Part shown: piece by piece, positions 1 through 11,159 of the stretch
How positions within the stretch are numbered: the stretch's first letter is position 1
How the letters are laid out: every line of letters starts with the position of its first letter
Source: Polytrichum commune
Lineage: Eukaryota > Streptophyta > Polytrichopsida > Polytrichales > Polytrichaceae
Direction of reading: 5' to 3'
DNA length: 64,000 nt
Assembly: GCA_950295325.1 (NCBI GenBank)
Contig: OX485806.1
Location: forward strand, 31,002,001-31,066,000
The notes under the pieces: generated by a model
What the model was told of the DNA's origin: nothing
Database searches by the model: none
Seen by the model: the letters and a program-made list of their open reading frames with translations, nothing else
Program-made: the position numbers and the translations under genes

Positions 1-2381
1 ACTAGCACTACGGCTATCCTTCTTCACAGGTGAACCCTACACAACATGATTATATGTCAATCAAAATGCTTCAGACAATACACTAAATCATGCACAATCT
101 ATAACTCATGCCAAGAATACATCATTGTTTTACTCTGCAACTAGTGATAGATGATTACAATCTCATATGCTGATCTTTACCTGAGGATTGGCAGGTGAGG
201 CTGACCTTGACCTGAATAAACAAACAGTTGTTCACAATTCAGCAACCAGCAAGAGTCATTACGAACAATGACCATTAAATATGAAGTTAAAAATTGTACT
301 AAACACAAGTATGCACAACGCAAAACAGAATGACAGTAAATAACCTACTTGGACAGTGAATGAACCGACCGAGACCGAGATCTAGACGCAGGAGTGCGTG
401 ACCGTGGTGATCGAGATCGGGATGGTGGTGAAGCACTGCGTCCTCCTGATTTACTGCGAGACCGGCTGCAATCAAGAAGAGTAATGAACTGAACGTTAAG
501 AGAGATATTTTTTAAAACCAAAAACACAACCAAACAAATACAGATACCCAACTCTAAATTAACCATTATTATCTACAAGGTTTTATCACTTGCAAAGAAG
601 AACTGACACTTGCTAGATAAGAGAGCAATCCCTAAACTGTCATGAAGTCAAAATGCAGCCTATGAGTTCTGGATGACAACAACACAGATCACAACTCTTA
701 AAGCTAGTTCATTCAACTAATTGTCTTTTACACAGTATTAACTTCAAAGGCAGTGCATTCAATGGCTAAAAAGAACTAGAACCTGCGGCTGCGACTGCGA
801 CTTCGAGAGGCACTTCTTCGAGAGCCATAACCCTTATCCTCCTTCACACGGATAAATGAGCGAGAGAAAGGATTGCGGAATTCAGAATCATCCAACTTTC
901 GGATCTGAACACAAACAACAAGTATTAGCACAGATAACAAATAAAGTGGCAATAGAAACATCATGTTTTTGTGAACTGAGTGACAAAGAGCTCTAGAGGA
1001 GTAGCATGTACCAATTACTTACCGCATACTTCATATCATCATAGTTGGTGAAGTCCACAATTCCCATTGTTCCAGCTGGAAAATCCAACATGTGTGGAAA
1101 TAAGCAAACGAACTTCAAAAAACGGGGCAACTACCAAAAGAACGTTACAATTGATACAACTGAAATTCATATCAGGAAAGCACACACTTACCACCACCAT
1201 CACGGAATACTTGGGCAAAGCAGACATCACCAGCCCTTCGCATGTGATCCTACAGTCAATTGAGAACACCTTGAGTGCTACTCACAAACCCTTACAGTAA
1301 GCGCAGAAAACAAAAATAAGTGCACACATCAGCAAATCAACAAAAGACATGATGTAACATAGGTAACTGAAAACATTCCAATCAAGAAAATCTCAGAATT
1401 TACATAATATAACAAACCTTCAAATCTTGCCAAGACGCAGAAGACGGAAGTCCAGTCACCATCACTGCAGCAAAGGCAACCCAATGGTGTCAAAATTCCA
1501 TCATGAATTTGATTATACAACAAAGCAACTGGGTCAATGCAATTCCCTGAAATACTTACCTCTATATTCTGAGCGTCTGGAAACACCTCCTGCTCGACCA
1601 CCACCATCCCCGCCACTCCCTCCACCTCCTCGACCACCAGCACCACTGTAGATACTGTATCGGTCAACAGCTGGGGGAGGGCCTCGCCCACCATGCGCAA
1701 GTTCCACCTGGTCACATAATAGAGCATTTCTGAGATTAATTCAAAAGTCAAATTGAGTTCAGGAAAGAGCTAGAAAATCATATTATTGTTATCCATCCAA
1801 CCTACACAGATTAAACTACATGCATATTTATTGGCCTCTGTCGAACTCCAAGCACAAAGCAAACAATTAAGATGAAAATACTCATTGAAAGTCATGAACA
1901 CACTACTATTGTACTCCTGTCAAAGCATGTGATGAGATTACATTACCCTCAATCGGTTCCCATCGAAATTATACCCATCCCGCCCTCGAATGGCATCTTC
2001 CGCATCTCTGGTATCTTCAAACTGCAGACAGAGAGACAACTTTGATCACTATCACACTTGATGAGGAACAAAACTCAATAAGATTCAGATAGAACTCACA
2101 AATAGGAACCAAACCCTTCTAACACCGTCTTTACCTCAATAAAGCAGTATCCGGGTGGGCGAGGAGGCAACTTCAAGTCGATGTCCACAATTCTGCCATA
2201 CTGCACACGCAAAATAAGACAAAGGTTTAGTCTTCAGTATTTTGCATAAATCTTGCAAAACATTTGCCTCAATGATCAATAGGCGTTGATTTACCTTGTA
2301 AAACAAATCTTCAATCTCCCGCTCCCTCACATCCCCAGGGAGGTTTCCAACATAGATGGTTCGACTCGCGCGGCTGCTCAT
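1..2381 (-). CDS. SR34: SR34-type serine/arginine-rich splicing factor (3' end cut by window edge)
   Basis: This is a nuclear pre-mRNA splicing factor of the plant SR subfamily (SRSF1/ASF-SF2 orthologues), which binds exonic enhancers and recruits the spliceosome. Eleven exons join in frame: 2381-2295, 2200-2135, 2021-1947, 1707-1560, 1464-1418, 1249-1192, 1075-1023, 904-783, 465-349, 211-181 and 36-1 (continuing outside). All introns are GT-AG. RRM1 spans about residues 8-76, with RNP2 IYVGNL and RNP1 GYCFIEFE. A glycine-rich hinge (about 94-118) leads to the pseudo-RRM at 126-195, which carries the diagnostic SWQDLKD heptapeptide at 136-142. An RS domain begins near 205. About 280 residues are visible. 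The ATG at 2381 gives the usual short MSSR start. The exon 9 donor overlaps an in-frame TAG, so retention of that intron would truncate the RS domain. The family assignment is very secure; the choice among SR34/SR30 paralogues is not. Confidence 0.96.
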
Positions 2382-3060
2382 AGTTCTGGCTGTCGCAAGG
2401 AGCCCCTCTGATTGCTGGTACTACTCTTCCGAGTAAGAGTGACTGAACCCAGCAAACCAAGAACAAAGGGTTAACCAAAAACGTTCGTATAAGCAACTTG
2501 ACTCACCCGATCATATTCAAACAAAGTAAGTTACCAACTGACAGAATCAGTGGGCACCTGCAGCTAAAGCTGAAAACAGAAAGCTATGAGGCCAACCAAT
2601 AGCGACATCTTTGGGTCCTGTCCAAGCGAAGCCCCTCAAGCTCCACCGCTCCCTCCTTTTTAGCTCCAGGAAGCTCCACAGCTATGCACGACTTAGACAG
2701 GCCAAAATCCCAGAGAGTCTCTCACTCTTGAGCATTGGAAAGAGAGAAATTCATCAGAGCGACGACGCTCCACTGGTTTGCCAGTGGATCAATTTTCCAC
2801 TCCTTATCCCTCTGTGTCCCTTCTCTCCCTCCCTTTCTTATTCCTCGCTCCAACATCTCTACAGTGTTCATTATTAGCGCTCCTCCCTCCACGTTGTCCA
2901 TGCTCCACTCCACGCAGAAATCTAATTCCAAACAATCCAAGGTTTTGCTCTGGGAGTAAGGTGTCGGTCTCCCTTTTTACCTTAACTACCTCTCTTTCCC
3001 GACCGCCAGCGTTGACGCAGATAGATATCACGGCCTCAACGTGTGCACTGCACAGAGAAT
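2382..3060 (-). promoter_or_regulatory. 5' flank of the SR gene (putative 5' UTR and promoter)
   Basis: This lies immediately upstream of the SR start codon. On the minus strand an ATTGG (inverted CCAAT) motif lies near 2600, and long pyrimidine tracts run through 2800-3000. Short ORFs here overlap on both strands and show no domain, so I read it as leader plus promoter. SR genes often have an intron in the 5' UTR, but no TSS or UTR intron can be fixed from sequence alone. Confidence 0.4.
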
Positions 3061-3299
3061 AACAGCTTCTTACTTACTCTCTACCATGCTATAAAAGCCC
3101 TGCCAATGCAACCATCATAACAACTCATATCAACCCTAACCTTCCGTACAGCATCTCTACTTCACAACCACACGCTCTGATGGAGAAAAACTGTTCCCTC
3201 GCAATTAACACCGACTTCGACAAAACTCAAGCCCGTCCTTTCCCGAGCAAAGGCACTTCAGAGCGCAGACTTCAGAAAAACAAAACACACAAGACGCTG

Positions 3300-3720
3300 T
3301 TCATTGCTACCAAAAACTGACAGAATCACCACTACTACTTCACAATAAGCCACCGGATAAAATGGCACTCTTATAATACCACAACACAATAGGCGCACCT
3401 GGTGTTAAACTCCTAACTTCACGGTACTACCCTAACCACGTCACGGGTGATTATAAATGAAACCCTTGCAGGTGCGATCGGTTCGTTCGAGCAAAGTCGC
3501 TCCAAATCGAGAGGAAAGAAATGTCAAATGTTATTCATTGCTACCAGAGACAAACCATCATGCCGCTGTTTTAACAATCGCTGATACTCCACAATGAGCC
3601 ACAACCAATACACTCACCTAACCACACGTCAGAGGAGATGGCACATGAAACCCTTGCGGAGGCGATGATCGGCGCGGCCAAGGCTACTTCAAAACGAGAG
3701 GAAAGAAATGTCAAAATGCA
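3300..3720. repeat. Imperfect tandem duplication upstream of the SR gene
   Basis: Two diverged units of about 200 bp follow each other (about 3300-3530 and 3535-3720). Both contain, in the same order, CATTGCTACCA, a CACAAT(A/G)AGCCAC segment, ATGAAACCCTTGC and the closing GAGAGGAAAGAAATGTCAAA. The area is rich in CpG compared with the DNA beyond 4 kb. It may be a duplicated promoter module or a small tandem repeat; no coding signal is seen. Confidence 0.65.
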
Positions 3721-4069
3721 GCATGAGATGTGTCACACACCATCATCACCATTCAATGGAGTGGGCAAGGCAAGAAAGCTCGATCGTTAGGAAGTTCACC
3801 CAAAAACTGTGCTGGCAAGGCGATCAATCAAACGGGCTTCGAGTGTGTGCGGTCACGGCGATGCGCGCTTTGGCACCCCGTAGTTTGATCGCCACCCCAA
3901 ACGGCTGTCTAGGGTTTCCGATCAACGGCACAGATCGCAGCGCACTCCAAGCATCCGACGGCAAGCGTCTCGTCCCGACCAATCCCAAACTTAAGAGGCC
4001 TGTTTCTAGTTACTTGCTTGCCACGTTTATATGATAACCAGGCTCCTATTCCCCCACTCTTTATACTTA
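3721..4069. other. CpG-containing stretch without a recognised gene
   Basis: A 108-codon plus-strand ORF covers this stretch, but it has no recognisable domain, an even amino acid mix and no splice context. I see no gene. The base composition changes abruptly to AT-rich repeat DNA at about 4030. Confidence 0.35.
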
Positions 4070-4703
4070 CTACACTAAATATCCCAATTAGTGAGGGTGG
4101 GAAATTAGTGAAGGTGATACTAAAATTTCCTTTATGCTATGAATTAGTGCCACCAAAAGATTCAGGAAGCATTGTTCATCCTGGCACTTGGCACTATTCA
4201 CTTAAAGTACCAGCACTTGGCATGAAAGTATCAGCACTTGGTATTGTTCAACCCAGCTCTTGACACTATTCACTATAGTACCAGCATTTGGCATAATTCA
4301 CTGACAAGCATGTGGCATGCACCATTTTTTCTTGAAATATATGGTAACTGAGCATAGAATTTTTACCATAGTCGTTAATTTAGTGTCACGCAGTTAAAAG
4401 TTCCCCTCTAGGTAACTTTTGTTTTTCAACCACACTGAATTGTACAATTAGTGTGGATAAACATTTGGAAATACGCATTTCTATAACTTCTTTCTAGGCA
4501 TATGATTATTTAATTGGGCTACGTAAATAGTTAGTATGCACATCAAAGAAGACGAGATAACTTACTTGGTAAAAAAATGTCAATAAACATTTATAGCAAC
4601 ACATAACTCCAAATAGCAACCCACACTAATAAAGAAATTCAATGTAGTTTGTGCGTGTGACTTGAATTAGTAGCCCCCTCACTAATTGGGTTATTTCATG
4701 TAG
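4070..4703. mobile_element. CTACAC-family TIR element with a second copy inside it
   Basis: The left end reads CTACACTAAATATCCCAATT and continues AGTGAGGG. The right end, reverse complemented, reads CTACATGAAATAACCCAATT and continues AGTGAGGG, giving terminal inverted repeats of about 28 bp. A second pair of related ends lies at about 4428-4456 (CACACTGAATTGTACAATTA) and about 4620-4647, so a 220 bp relative appears nested inside. No transposase is present, so this is a MITE-type element. A degenerate array of an AGTACCAGCACTTGGCA-like unit occupies about 4180-4330. Confidence 0.7.
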
Positions 4704-5330
4704 AGTTATTTGTAAAGTAAAGGAAATGAAACCATGGGCTTAGTCCCAAACCTAAAATTATGAGAATCAACCCAAAGTCACTAAAGTTTTCTCAATGCTT
4801 AATTTATCATACACAAAGAGCATAATGTTATGCAACTATTATCAACTCTAATAGAAACACTCAAGTTTTTTCAACTCGAATTGCCAATGTAGTGCTTTAC
4901 TATGAGAATAAACATAATATAATTATGGATAGAATCTAGTTTATTCTTGACCCCATCCAATGTATAGACTCAACTGAATATTGTTATAAGTGATGTTAGG
5001 GTTATAACATTTGGTTTTCTAGGTTGTCTTCACATGATGGGTGGCCCAAGCTAGCCTTGCATAGACTGATATGGGATTCATGACAGCGGGTCCCATACAC
5101 ATACCCTATTCTTTATCCTAAAACTCTTTCAACGTTTCATAGGTGGAAGATAAGGTCCCAAAAGTTCACCCCACTTTCAAATTATGCTCCAATACACGAC
5201 AAGCTAACCAACTCTCAACATAAAGTTTTATGATAGAATGATCAAACCCATGGTTTTCTCCCTCTTTGAAGGACTTTCTAGATAACTCTACTAGGTACTT
5301 ACACATGGGCGAAGTTTAGGGCACATGCCT
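4704..5330 (-). repeat. Dispersed repeat F, copy 1 (inverted)
   Basis: Reverse complemented, this aligns over long stretches with 41,620-42,000 and 54,950-55,390. The shared blocks include GCATTGAGAAAACTTTA, GGTTTGGGACTAA and CATGGTTTCAT followed by CCTTTACT. This copy is interrupted at about 4830-5000 by sequence absent from the others. No ORF with a domain is present. The superfamily is not recognised. Confidence 0.65.
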
Positions 5331-5647
5331 CTTTAAGTTGGTCCCCCCACCAACATTACTTAAGGTAAAGAGTGTCCTTGTAATTAGGTCCATTATACAC
5401 ATATGACTAGTGACCGCGACAATAAACGATTATCTTCTTATGGTTGGCAATCCAACGACCACGACCAATAGAAATCTACAACACGAGCCTTAGTCAAGCG
5501 TTATAGTGTTAAGCCAACTTAGACTTGGGCATGATATTTTTAATGGAAATTGAAAATGCAAATTCATCACAAATTAATATCAATATATGAATTCATGAAC
5601 TATAAATTTCTTGAATGGATGAATTGTTTGACGTTTGATTAAACTTA
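5331..5647. other. AT-rich spacer, no gene seen
   Basis: Nothing coding was found. The segment around 5440-5530 (GGCAATCCAACGACCACGAC and following) resembles 28,355-28,455, so it probably belongs to another dispersed repeat. Confidence 0.4.
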
Positions 5648-5879
5648 TATGATTTGTAGGAATTGGGAGTTGAGATGTCCCATCTGCATTACATGAATCA
5701 AGGAAGGAAAAATCAATAAAGGACAAGGCAAAGGGTGAGGGTGACCATCTCACTCCAAGTATTGTGCATATGCCATTATGTACATGTATATGCATGTGCA
5801 ATTTGATCTCTAGTTCTATTGTACTTCAATAAAATATGGGCTCACTCACACATGTTCTAGACTTAGAGATTTGGTTGTT

Positions 5880-7090
5880 AGTTGGTTAGGGAGTGGATCT
5901 TAAGAGTGTTTGGAGGAGCCTTTGGGGCACTTCGGGTTGGAGATGCATTGGAGCACGTTTGGGGCATCAGTTGGTGCTTGGAGGCTTGGAGGTTTAGAGA
6001 TTACAACATCGGAGGTGTACAAGTGCACATTTGGTATTTGTAAATGTTGATTTGAGTGTTTACATTGCTTGGTTGCATATTTGATGCATTTGGATGGTGA
6101 TTTAAGTGTATTGAAGGTCATTTCAATCGAAGAGGATTTAATTTGAGGTTTTTGAGTTCAATTTGTGCACATTTGAGAGCATTAAGATCATTTGAGTTCA
6201 AGAATACCTAATTTCAAGTTGTTTGAGTGCTATTATGCACATTTGAGTTCAAATAGACCAGATTTGGTGTTATTGACTACAACTATGTACAATTATGGGT
6301 ACTAAGGTCGTTTGAAAGTAAGAGGACTTGATTTGAGGTTGTTTGAGTGCAACTATGCACATTTGAGGGTATTAAGGCCATTTGGGTTGAAGGAAACATG
6401 ATTTGAGTTGGTTGAATGCAATCGGGCACATTTGAAAAAATTGAAAGTCAGTTGAGTTTATTCAAGGTGCGAAGGCACAACTAAGTTGAAGAGGGTTTAA
6501 TATGAGTGTATTGGAAAGGCAAAGGTGCATTTGAAGGTTACAACGCCTCATGTCAATGTATTGGAAAACCAAACGCACATTTGAGGGTTAAAGGGCCTAA
6601 TTTGAATGTATTGGGTTCACAACGACGCATTTGAGTTGAAGAAAACTTGTTTGGATTGCTTAGAAGGTGGAATGGCACATATGAGTTGAGGAAGGCCTCA
6701 TTTGAGTGTATTGGGATTGCAAAAGCAAATTTAAGTTGTAGGTGGCTTAATTTGAATGTATTTTGGGTGCAAATGTGCATTTGAGTTGAAGAGCATTTGA
6801 TTTGAGTGGATTGAAGGTGCAATGCCACATTGAGTTGACGAGGGCATGATTTGAATATATTAGTCGTATAAAGGTACATTTGAGTTAAAGAGGGTTTGTT
6901 TGAGTGGTTTGAGATCGAAATACACATTTGAATTTATGGAGGCTTGATTTAAGTGGTTTGAGGGTGAAATGTGTATTACAAGTGTGGAGGGCCTAATTTG
7001 AGTGGATTTAGAGTCCAAGGGCACATTTTGACAACAAAAATACTTGATTTGAGGTGGAAGGATATATTTTAGAGCAAAATAGCCAAATTT
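5880..7090 (+). repeat. Degenerate ~60 bp tandem array
   Basis: About eighteen to twenty variable units follow each other. The common core is a CACATTTGAGTT word followed by GAAGAGG, then TTTGAGTG and GATTG or TATTGG. The minus-strand ORF at 6553-6927 is just a read-through of this periodicity. The array sits inside the span of the copia-like element, between its left repeat and its coding remnant. Confidence 0.8.
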
Positions 7091-7260
7091 GAATGGCCTC
7101 GTTTGAATGACTTCAAAGGGATGATGCTAACAATGATGTTGCATCAAGACAAAGCAAGCAATCCATTTTGATTGACATGAGATTACATGATGGCATTTTG
7201 TTTGAAATAAACCTTAAGAAAGTGAATTGAAGACAAACATCCAATTTAATACAATCGTGG

Positions 7261-8010
7261 CTGAAAGACGATGCACTCGAGTTCTGGCACCGTTGGCTTG
7301 GGCATTCAAATGAAAAGCACATATGTGCACTTCAAAGCATAGTAAATGGTATGAACCTTAGCGATTTTTTTTGTCTCACATCTTTGTCAATTTGTTAGGC
7401 ATGCATCAAGGGACAACAACTTAGGACAAGGTTTCCAATGACAAGGAAAGGCAAGCAACTGAATATTTGGAGAAGGTACTACCGGATGTGTTTTGCGGCA
7501 CGAGAGATGTTGTGTTAGTAGATGATTATATGAATAGTGATAGTGATTTGGAAAATTCATCCAAATAGGGGAAATGAGGCTCATGTGATGTTCGGGGTTG
7601 GAAAATATTCCAAATCACCTTCGTTTGATACCGGTGAAAATATTGAGGAGCGTGAGGAGCAAGTGATAATTAATTTAAATACAATTCAAGAACCAAATGG
7701 AGGATGATCTGCAAGCAAAGGGTGGTTTTCAACACCTCCTCCTCAAAACAATTCCAATGAGGGAATGCAACCAAACTTAGGTTTTGATGAAGAGTGGCAA
7801 CCTTTGGAGGACTGCAAATACCTCCCAAGGGCGTATGAAATATATTTGGATGATCATTTGAAGTTGTATGAAACCATGTCATTCAAAAATATGATATATT
7901 AGGATTATAGGCAACAATCACTATCAAGGGCAATGAAATTGAAATTCTTTGAGTATTCGCAAAGTGAGAGTGTTGAAGGTAGAGCATTAGGTTGCTTGTA
8001 GTCATATGGT
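7261..8010 (+). pseudogene. Copia gag-pre-integrase remnant and decayed downstream coding
   Basis: Reading from 7261, the frame gives LEFWHRWLGHSNEKH and then VNGMNL, the gag-pre-integrase signature of copia polyproteins (WHRRLGH...). Further on in the same frame, at 7396-7461, it reads SIC-stop-ACIKGQQLRTRF, where the copia CEACIKGKQ motif has its Glu codon replaced by TAG. From about 7570 a second stretch reads FGVGKYSKSPSF, STPPPQNNSN and EEWQPLEDCKYLPRAYE with scattered stops. Integrase core and reverse transcriptase are missing, so the element is internally deleted as well as mutated and cannot be functional. Confidence 0.75.
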
Positions 8011-8469
8011 AGCGTTTATTAGATGATTAAGAGCAAATAAGGTTTGAATTACTCATATGGTTTGTGGGAAATGGGAGTTGAGATGTCCCATGTGTATTGT
8101 ATGAACCAAGGCGGAAAAATGCAACAAAAATCAAGGCATGGGATGAGGGTGACCATCTCAAAACAAACATTATTTCATAGGTCTTTTTGCTTATGCTTGT
8201 GCAATTTAATCTCCAGTTCTATTGTGCTTCAATAGAAATTTCACCCTTCATCAAAACTGCAAACTTCAATGAAAATATGAGGCGGTGTGTATGAAGCATG
8301 TCGAGGGACAATGACTATTGCCTCGTATTGGAGGTGGTTGTTTATGTGGGGAAGTGAGGGCTAAGGGGCCTCGTGTATACAATGGGTGTGATTGGTGTGT
8401 TGGTTGATGTGTATGTGGTGAGTTAGGATGTTGGTGGGTGCTAATGAACGTGTTGTTAACAGTTCTTCA

Positions 8470-8640
8470 CCTTAAGGTCAAGCATGTTGGTTGGTGAGTC
8501 ACCTGGTGTTTTAGACGTGAAGATATAGGTTCAAATCCATCGGTTCCCATATAGCTTCAATTCCACATGGAGGTGACTATCATAATTTTAGAAACCACGT
8601 GAGATAAAAAAAAATGATCAATTTAATTCGCTGAGGGTAA
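8470..8640 (+). repeat. Possible tRNA-derived SINE fragment
   Basis: A TGGTTGGTGAGTCACCTGG segment resembling a pol III A box is followed about 40 bp later by GGTTCAAATCC, a perfect B box, and then by an A-rich run near 8607. There is no cloverleaf, so it is not a tRNA gene. No second copy was found in the window. Confidence 0.35.
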
Positions 8641-10257
8641 AAATTATAATTTCATTAGATCTACCATAGCATTGGAAATATGTCCCGTACATGATTATAT
8701 GTAAAACAGGGTGGTGAATAGTTCCTTCATTTTAGTAATCAATAGAAAAAAAATAAGATTATAGATATTGGATCCCTCTAAAAGTGTGCAATAGGATCCA
8801 TAGAATAATTATGGCTTTTGTATTTAGCTTTCTTGTATTTGAATGCAATTTTTTTTTGAAGTAGGTAGTTTTGCAAGATTTTATGTTTTGTCACAACTGA
8901 TTGTAATTTTTGTTTTGTTCTATCCGTGTTTACAACTTGTCTATGTTAGCTTGTATATTTTATTATATCCATGTTTATTGATAACCCTTTAACTAGTACC
9001 CAAATGCTATTGGTTGTGTTTTGAATGGAATTTTGAATGGTTTAGGATTGGTATAACTAATTGAAACCAATTCAATTAACAATCATGAATGGTATGAAAT
9101 GTTTGTTGCTCACATAGTCGATTTTGCAATGCTATAGTATTCCATCCACTATTTGGTACTTGTATGATTCATTTAAAAAAATGATGCCAAAAATTAGCCT
9201 CTCTAAATAATTACAAATAAATATAGGGTGCTAAAAAATACGTCAAAGTAGCTTTATATCTACAAACAGGCTAGGAAAAAATTATTGAGAGGTGCATAAA
9301 TATCCCCCCCAATAAATACCCCATTATCGCATGTGGTTACAAAATGTAAGGGGGTGTGATCGCCCTGAGTTCAATTCTCCATCCCTTGATCCACCATCGG
9401 CAAACATATCACCTACCTTTGCAACTCGGGATATTGTATATTTGTAGTACATGTCAAATTCATTGTGGGATCAATGGGGGATAACCAATATTTAATCGTT
9501 CTTCTTGCAACGTTTTGCAGTAGCATGGTGAGGTTATTTGAGGGCAATGAAACATATTTGCTTCATGTATGTGAATATGTTTTTAAAGGGGATACCAAGT
9601 TGGGTATGGAGTGCATCTATAGAGTCAATGTAGATGCTACCTTGGACCCCAACAAAGGTAATGGTTGGGCACAATCATTGTCAAGTACACAACTCCATTA
9701 CCTTGGATAGGTTTAAGTAAAGTGATTCAAAAATATATACTGACTTTGAATTTTGTGAAAGATAAACCCTAAACATTTGAAAATGCAATAATCTACAACG
9801 CCAAATAATTTATGTGGACAAGTTTTTGTTCAAGAGAAGTCTACATTTTTTAAACAACAGTGCAAGTAGTGTGTACGTAGATGTACTGGACACGTAATTG
9901 TTATGGTTTTAGTATATCGGAACGTTTTTCCCATATACTTGACCGTGTTTGTTCTTGGCTCATTGCAAGAAATACCCTTCATCTTCAAGGGTGTCAAGGA
10001 GGATTTGGTATTTGTTACTTATGGTTTGGCTAGCATTTATAGGGCCTAATGTAAATTCAATGGATCAAAGTACAATGGAGTTTTTGAGTGTGGGTATGGT
10101 GATGGGAAATGGGAGCTTTGCATGAGAGAGTGGCTTGAAATCATGCAATCCATGTCAATGTGATGGTGCACACACATGTGTGGAAGCCATGTCATGATGG
10201 TCTTGCATGGGGGTTGCATGGGTGCAAACGGTTAGTAGTGTAAGGCCATGGATATTA
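8641..10257. other. AT-rich intergenic DNA, no gene recognised
   Basis: ORFs such as 9465-9710 and 10207-10422 have no recognisable domain and no splice structure. The latter reads into the TIR element starting at 10,258. A B-box-like GAGTTCAATTCTCC occurs near 9368 without a tRNA fold. Confidence 0.4.
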
Positions 10258-10906
10258 GGGGCGGTTTACACCATAAACCATGAACTCGTCCCATGGAAGA
10301 TGCCTTATTCCGCGGTACGAGTTCATGGTCTGCATTTCATGGTCCGAGTTCTTAAAAATTTGATTTACAAAGCCGTTGGGCCCCTCACTAGGTGTAAACC
10401 GAATGTGGACCAAGAGGAATGACCATGCGGCAAGAAGTGGATGTGCTGATTTTTTTTAATATAAGCCCAAAAAGGGCAGTTTTGGAACAAAATGAAGTTT
10501 GACCATTCTGTTGACTTCAATTTGCCTTCACTTGCCTACACATGCCTTCACTTATCTTGTCACTTAGTTTTTTCTTCTTTTCGCCTTAAAATTCAGCAAG
10601 TATGGTCGAAATGGAGGAGAGGAGGAGGAAACTAGTCGTGCATCTAGGATTGTACATATTTTTGTACATGCTTATGAAGAATGTTGTGGGCATTCAAACA
10701 TTGATTTTGCAAGGAGAATGGGAAAAATTTGCAATTTTGAGCGTGGTTTACGAAAGCATTGGACATAGAGAGAGGAACATATGGAGTCAAGAGAGGTCTT
10801 CTCACAACGATTTTTACAAAAAAAAATGAGTGATTCAATTTGTACATGTGACATGTAATTTACATGTGACATGTAATTTACATGTGACATGTACCTTGTG
10901 TTGTCA

Positions 10907-11060
10907 CTACACTAAATAGGATATTTAGTGTTTGATTATATCTAATGTTGTTATTGCCCTACCTTGCTCAACATTAAATTTCAATTCTTTGATATTTAAT
11001 GCTAGAAGATTTCCCATTGCGCTTCTTTTGACCACCCTGATCTACAGTCACTAAATGACT
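10907..11060. mobile_element. CTACAC-type (family B) fragment nested in family C copy 1
   Basis: The sequence CACTACACTAAATAGGATAT followed by TTAGTG, then CCTTGCTCAACATTAAAT, matches the left end of the family B copies at 16,404 and 55,976. Its right boundary is unclear. It lies within the family C element and therefore inserted after it. Confidence 0.5.
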
Positions 11061-11118
11061 ACAAATTTTTCTTTTTTGTTTTGAAACTATATTTTTAAAA
11101 CATTATGGGGCGTGTAAT

Positions 11119-11159
11119 ATACCGTTGGAAAGATATTTTCAAGACCTTTCCAACGGTAT
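11119..11159. repeat. Perfect 14 bp inverted repeat (hairpin)
   Basis: The arms ATACCGTTGGAAAG and CTTTCCAACGGTAT are exact complements separated by 13 nt. Outside them GGGGCGTGTAATAT and TATACTACAAGCCCCC continue the pairing imperfectly. It lies inside family C copy 1. Confidence 0.85.

Larger units (their letters stand above)
5648..8240 (+). mobile_element. Decayed Ty1/copia-type LTR retroelement
   Basis: Two direct repeats of about 190 bp, at about 5648-5838 and 8050-8240, share in order GGGAGTTGAGATGTCCCAT, GGTGAGGGTGACCATCTCA-like sequence and CTAGTTCTATTGTACTTCAA-like sequence followed by AATA. They bracket a degraded copia coding region, so I read them as diverged LTRs of a shortened element of about 2.6 kb. 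I could not find a clear primer-binding site or polypurine tract. The space between the left repeat and the coding remnant is filled by a ~60 bp tandem array. Confidence 0.6.

Noticed and set aside
6553-6927. 124-codon minus-strand ORF
   Set aside because: The peptide repeats with the period of the ~60 bp array; it has no start context or domain.
9360-9385. B-box-like word suggesting a tRNA gene (also near 32,060, 38,191 and 50,763)
   Set aside because: No matching A box at proper distance and no cloverleaf could be folded; isolated promoter-like words are common.
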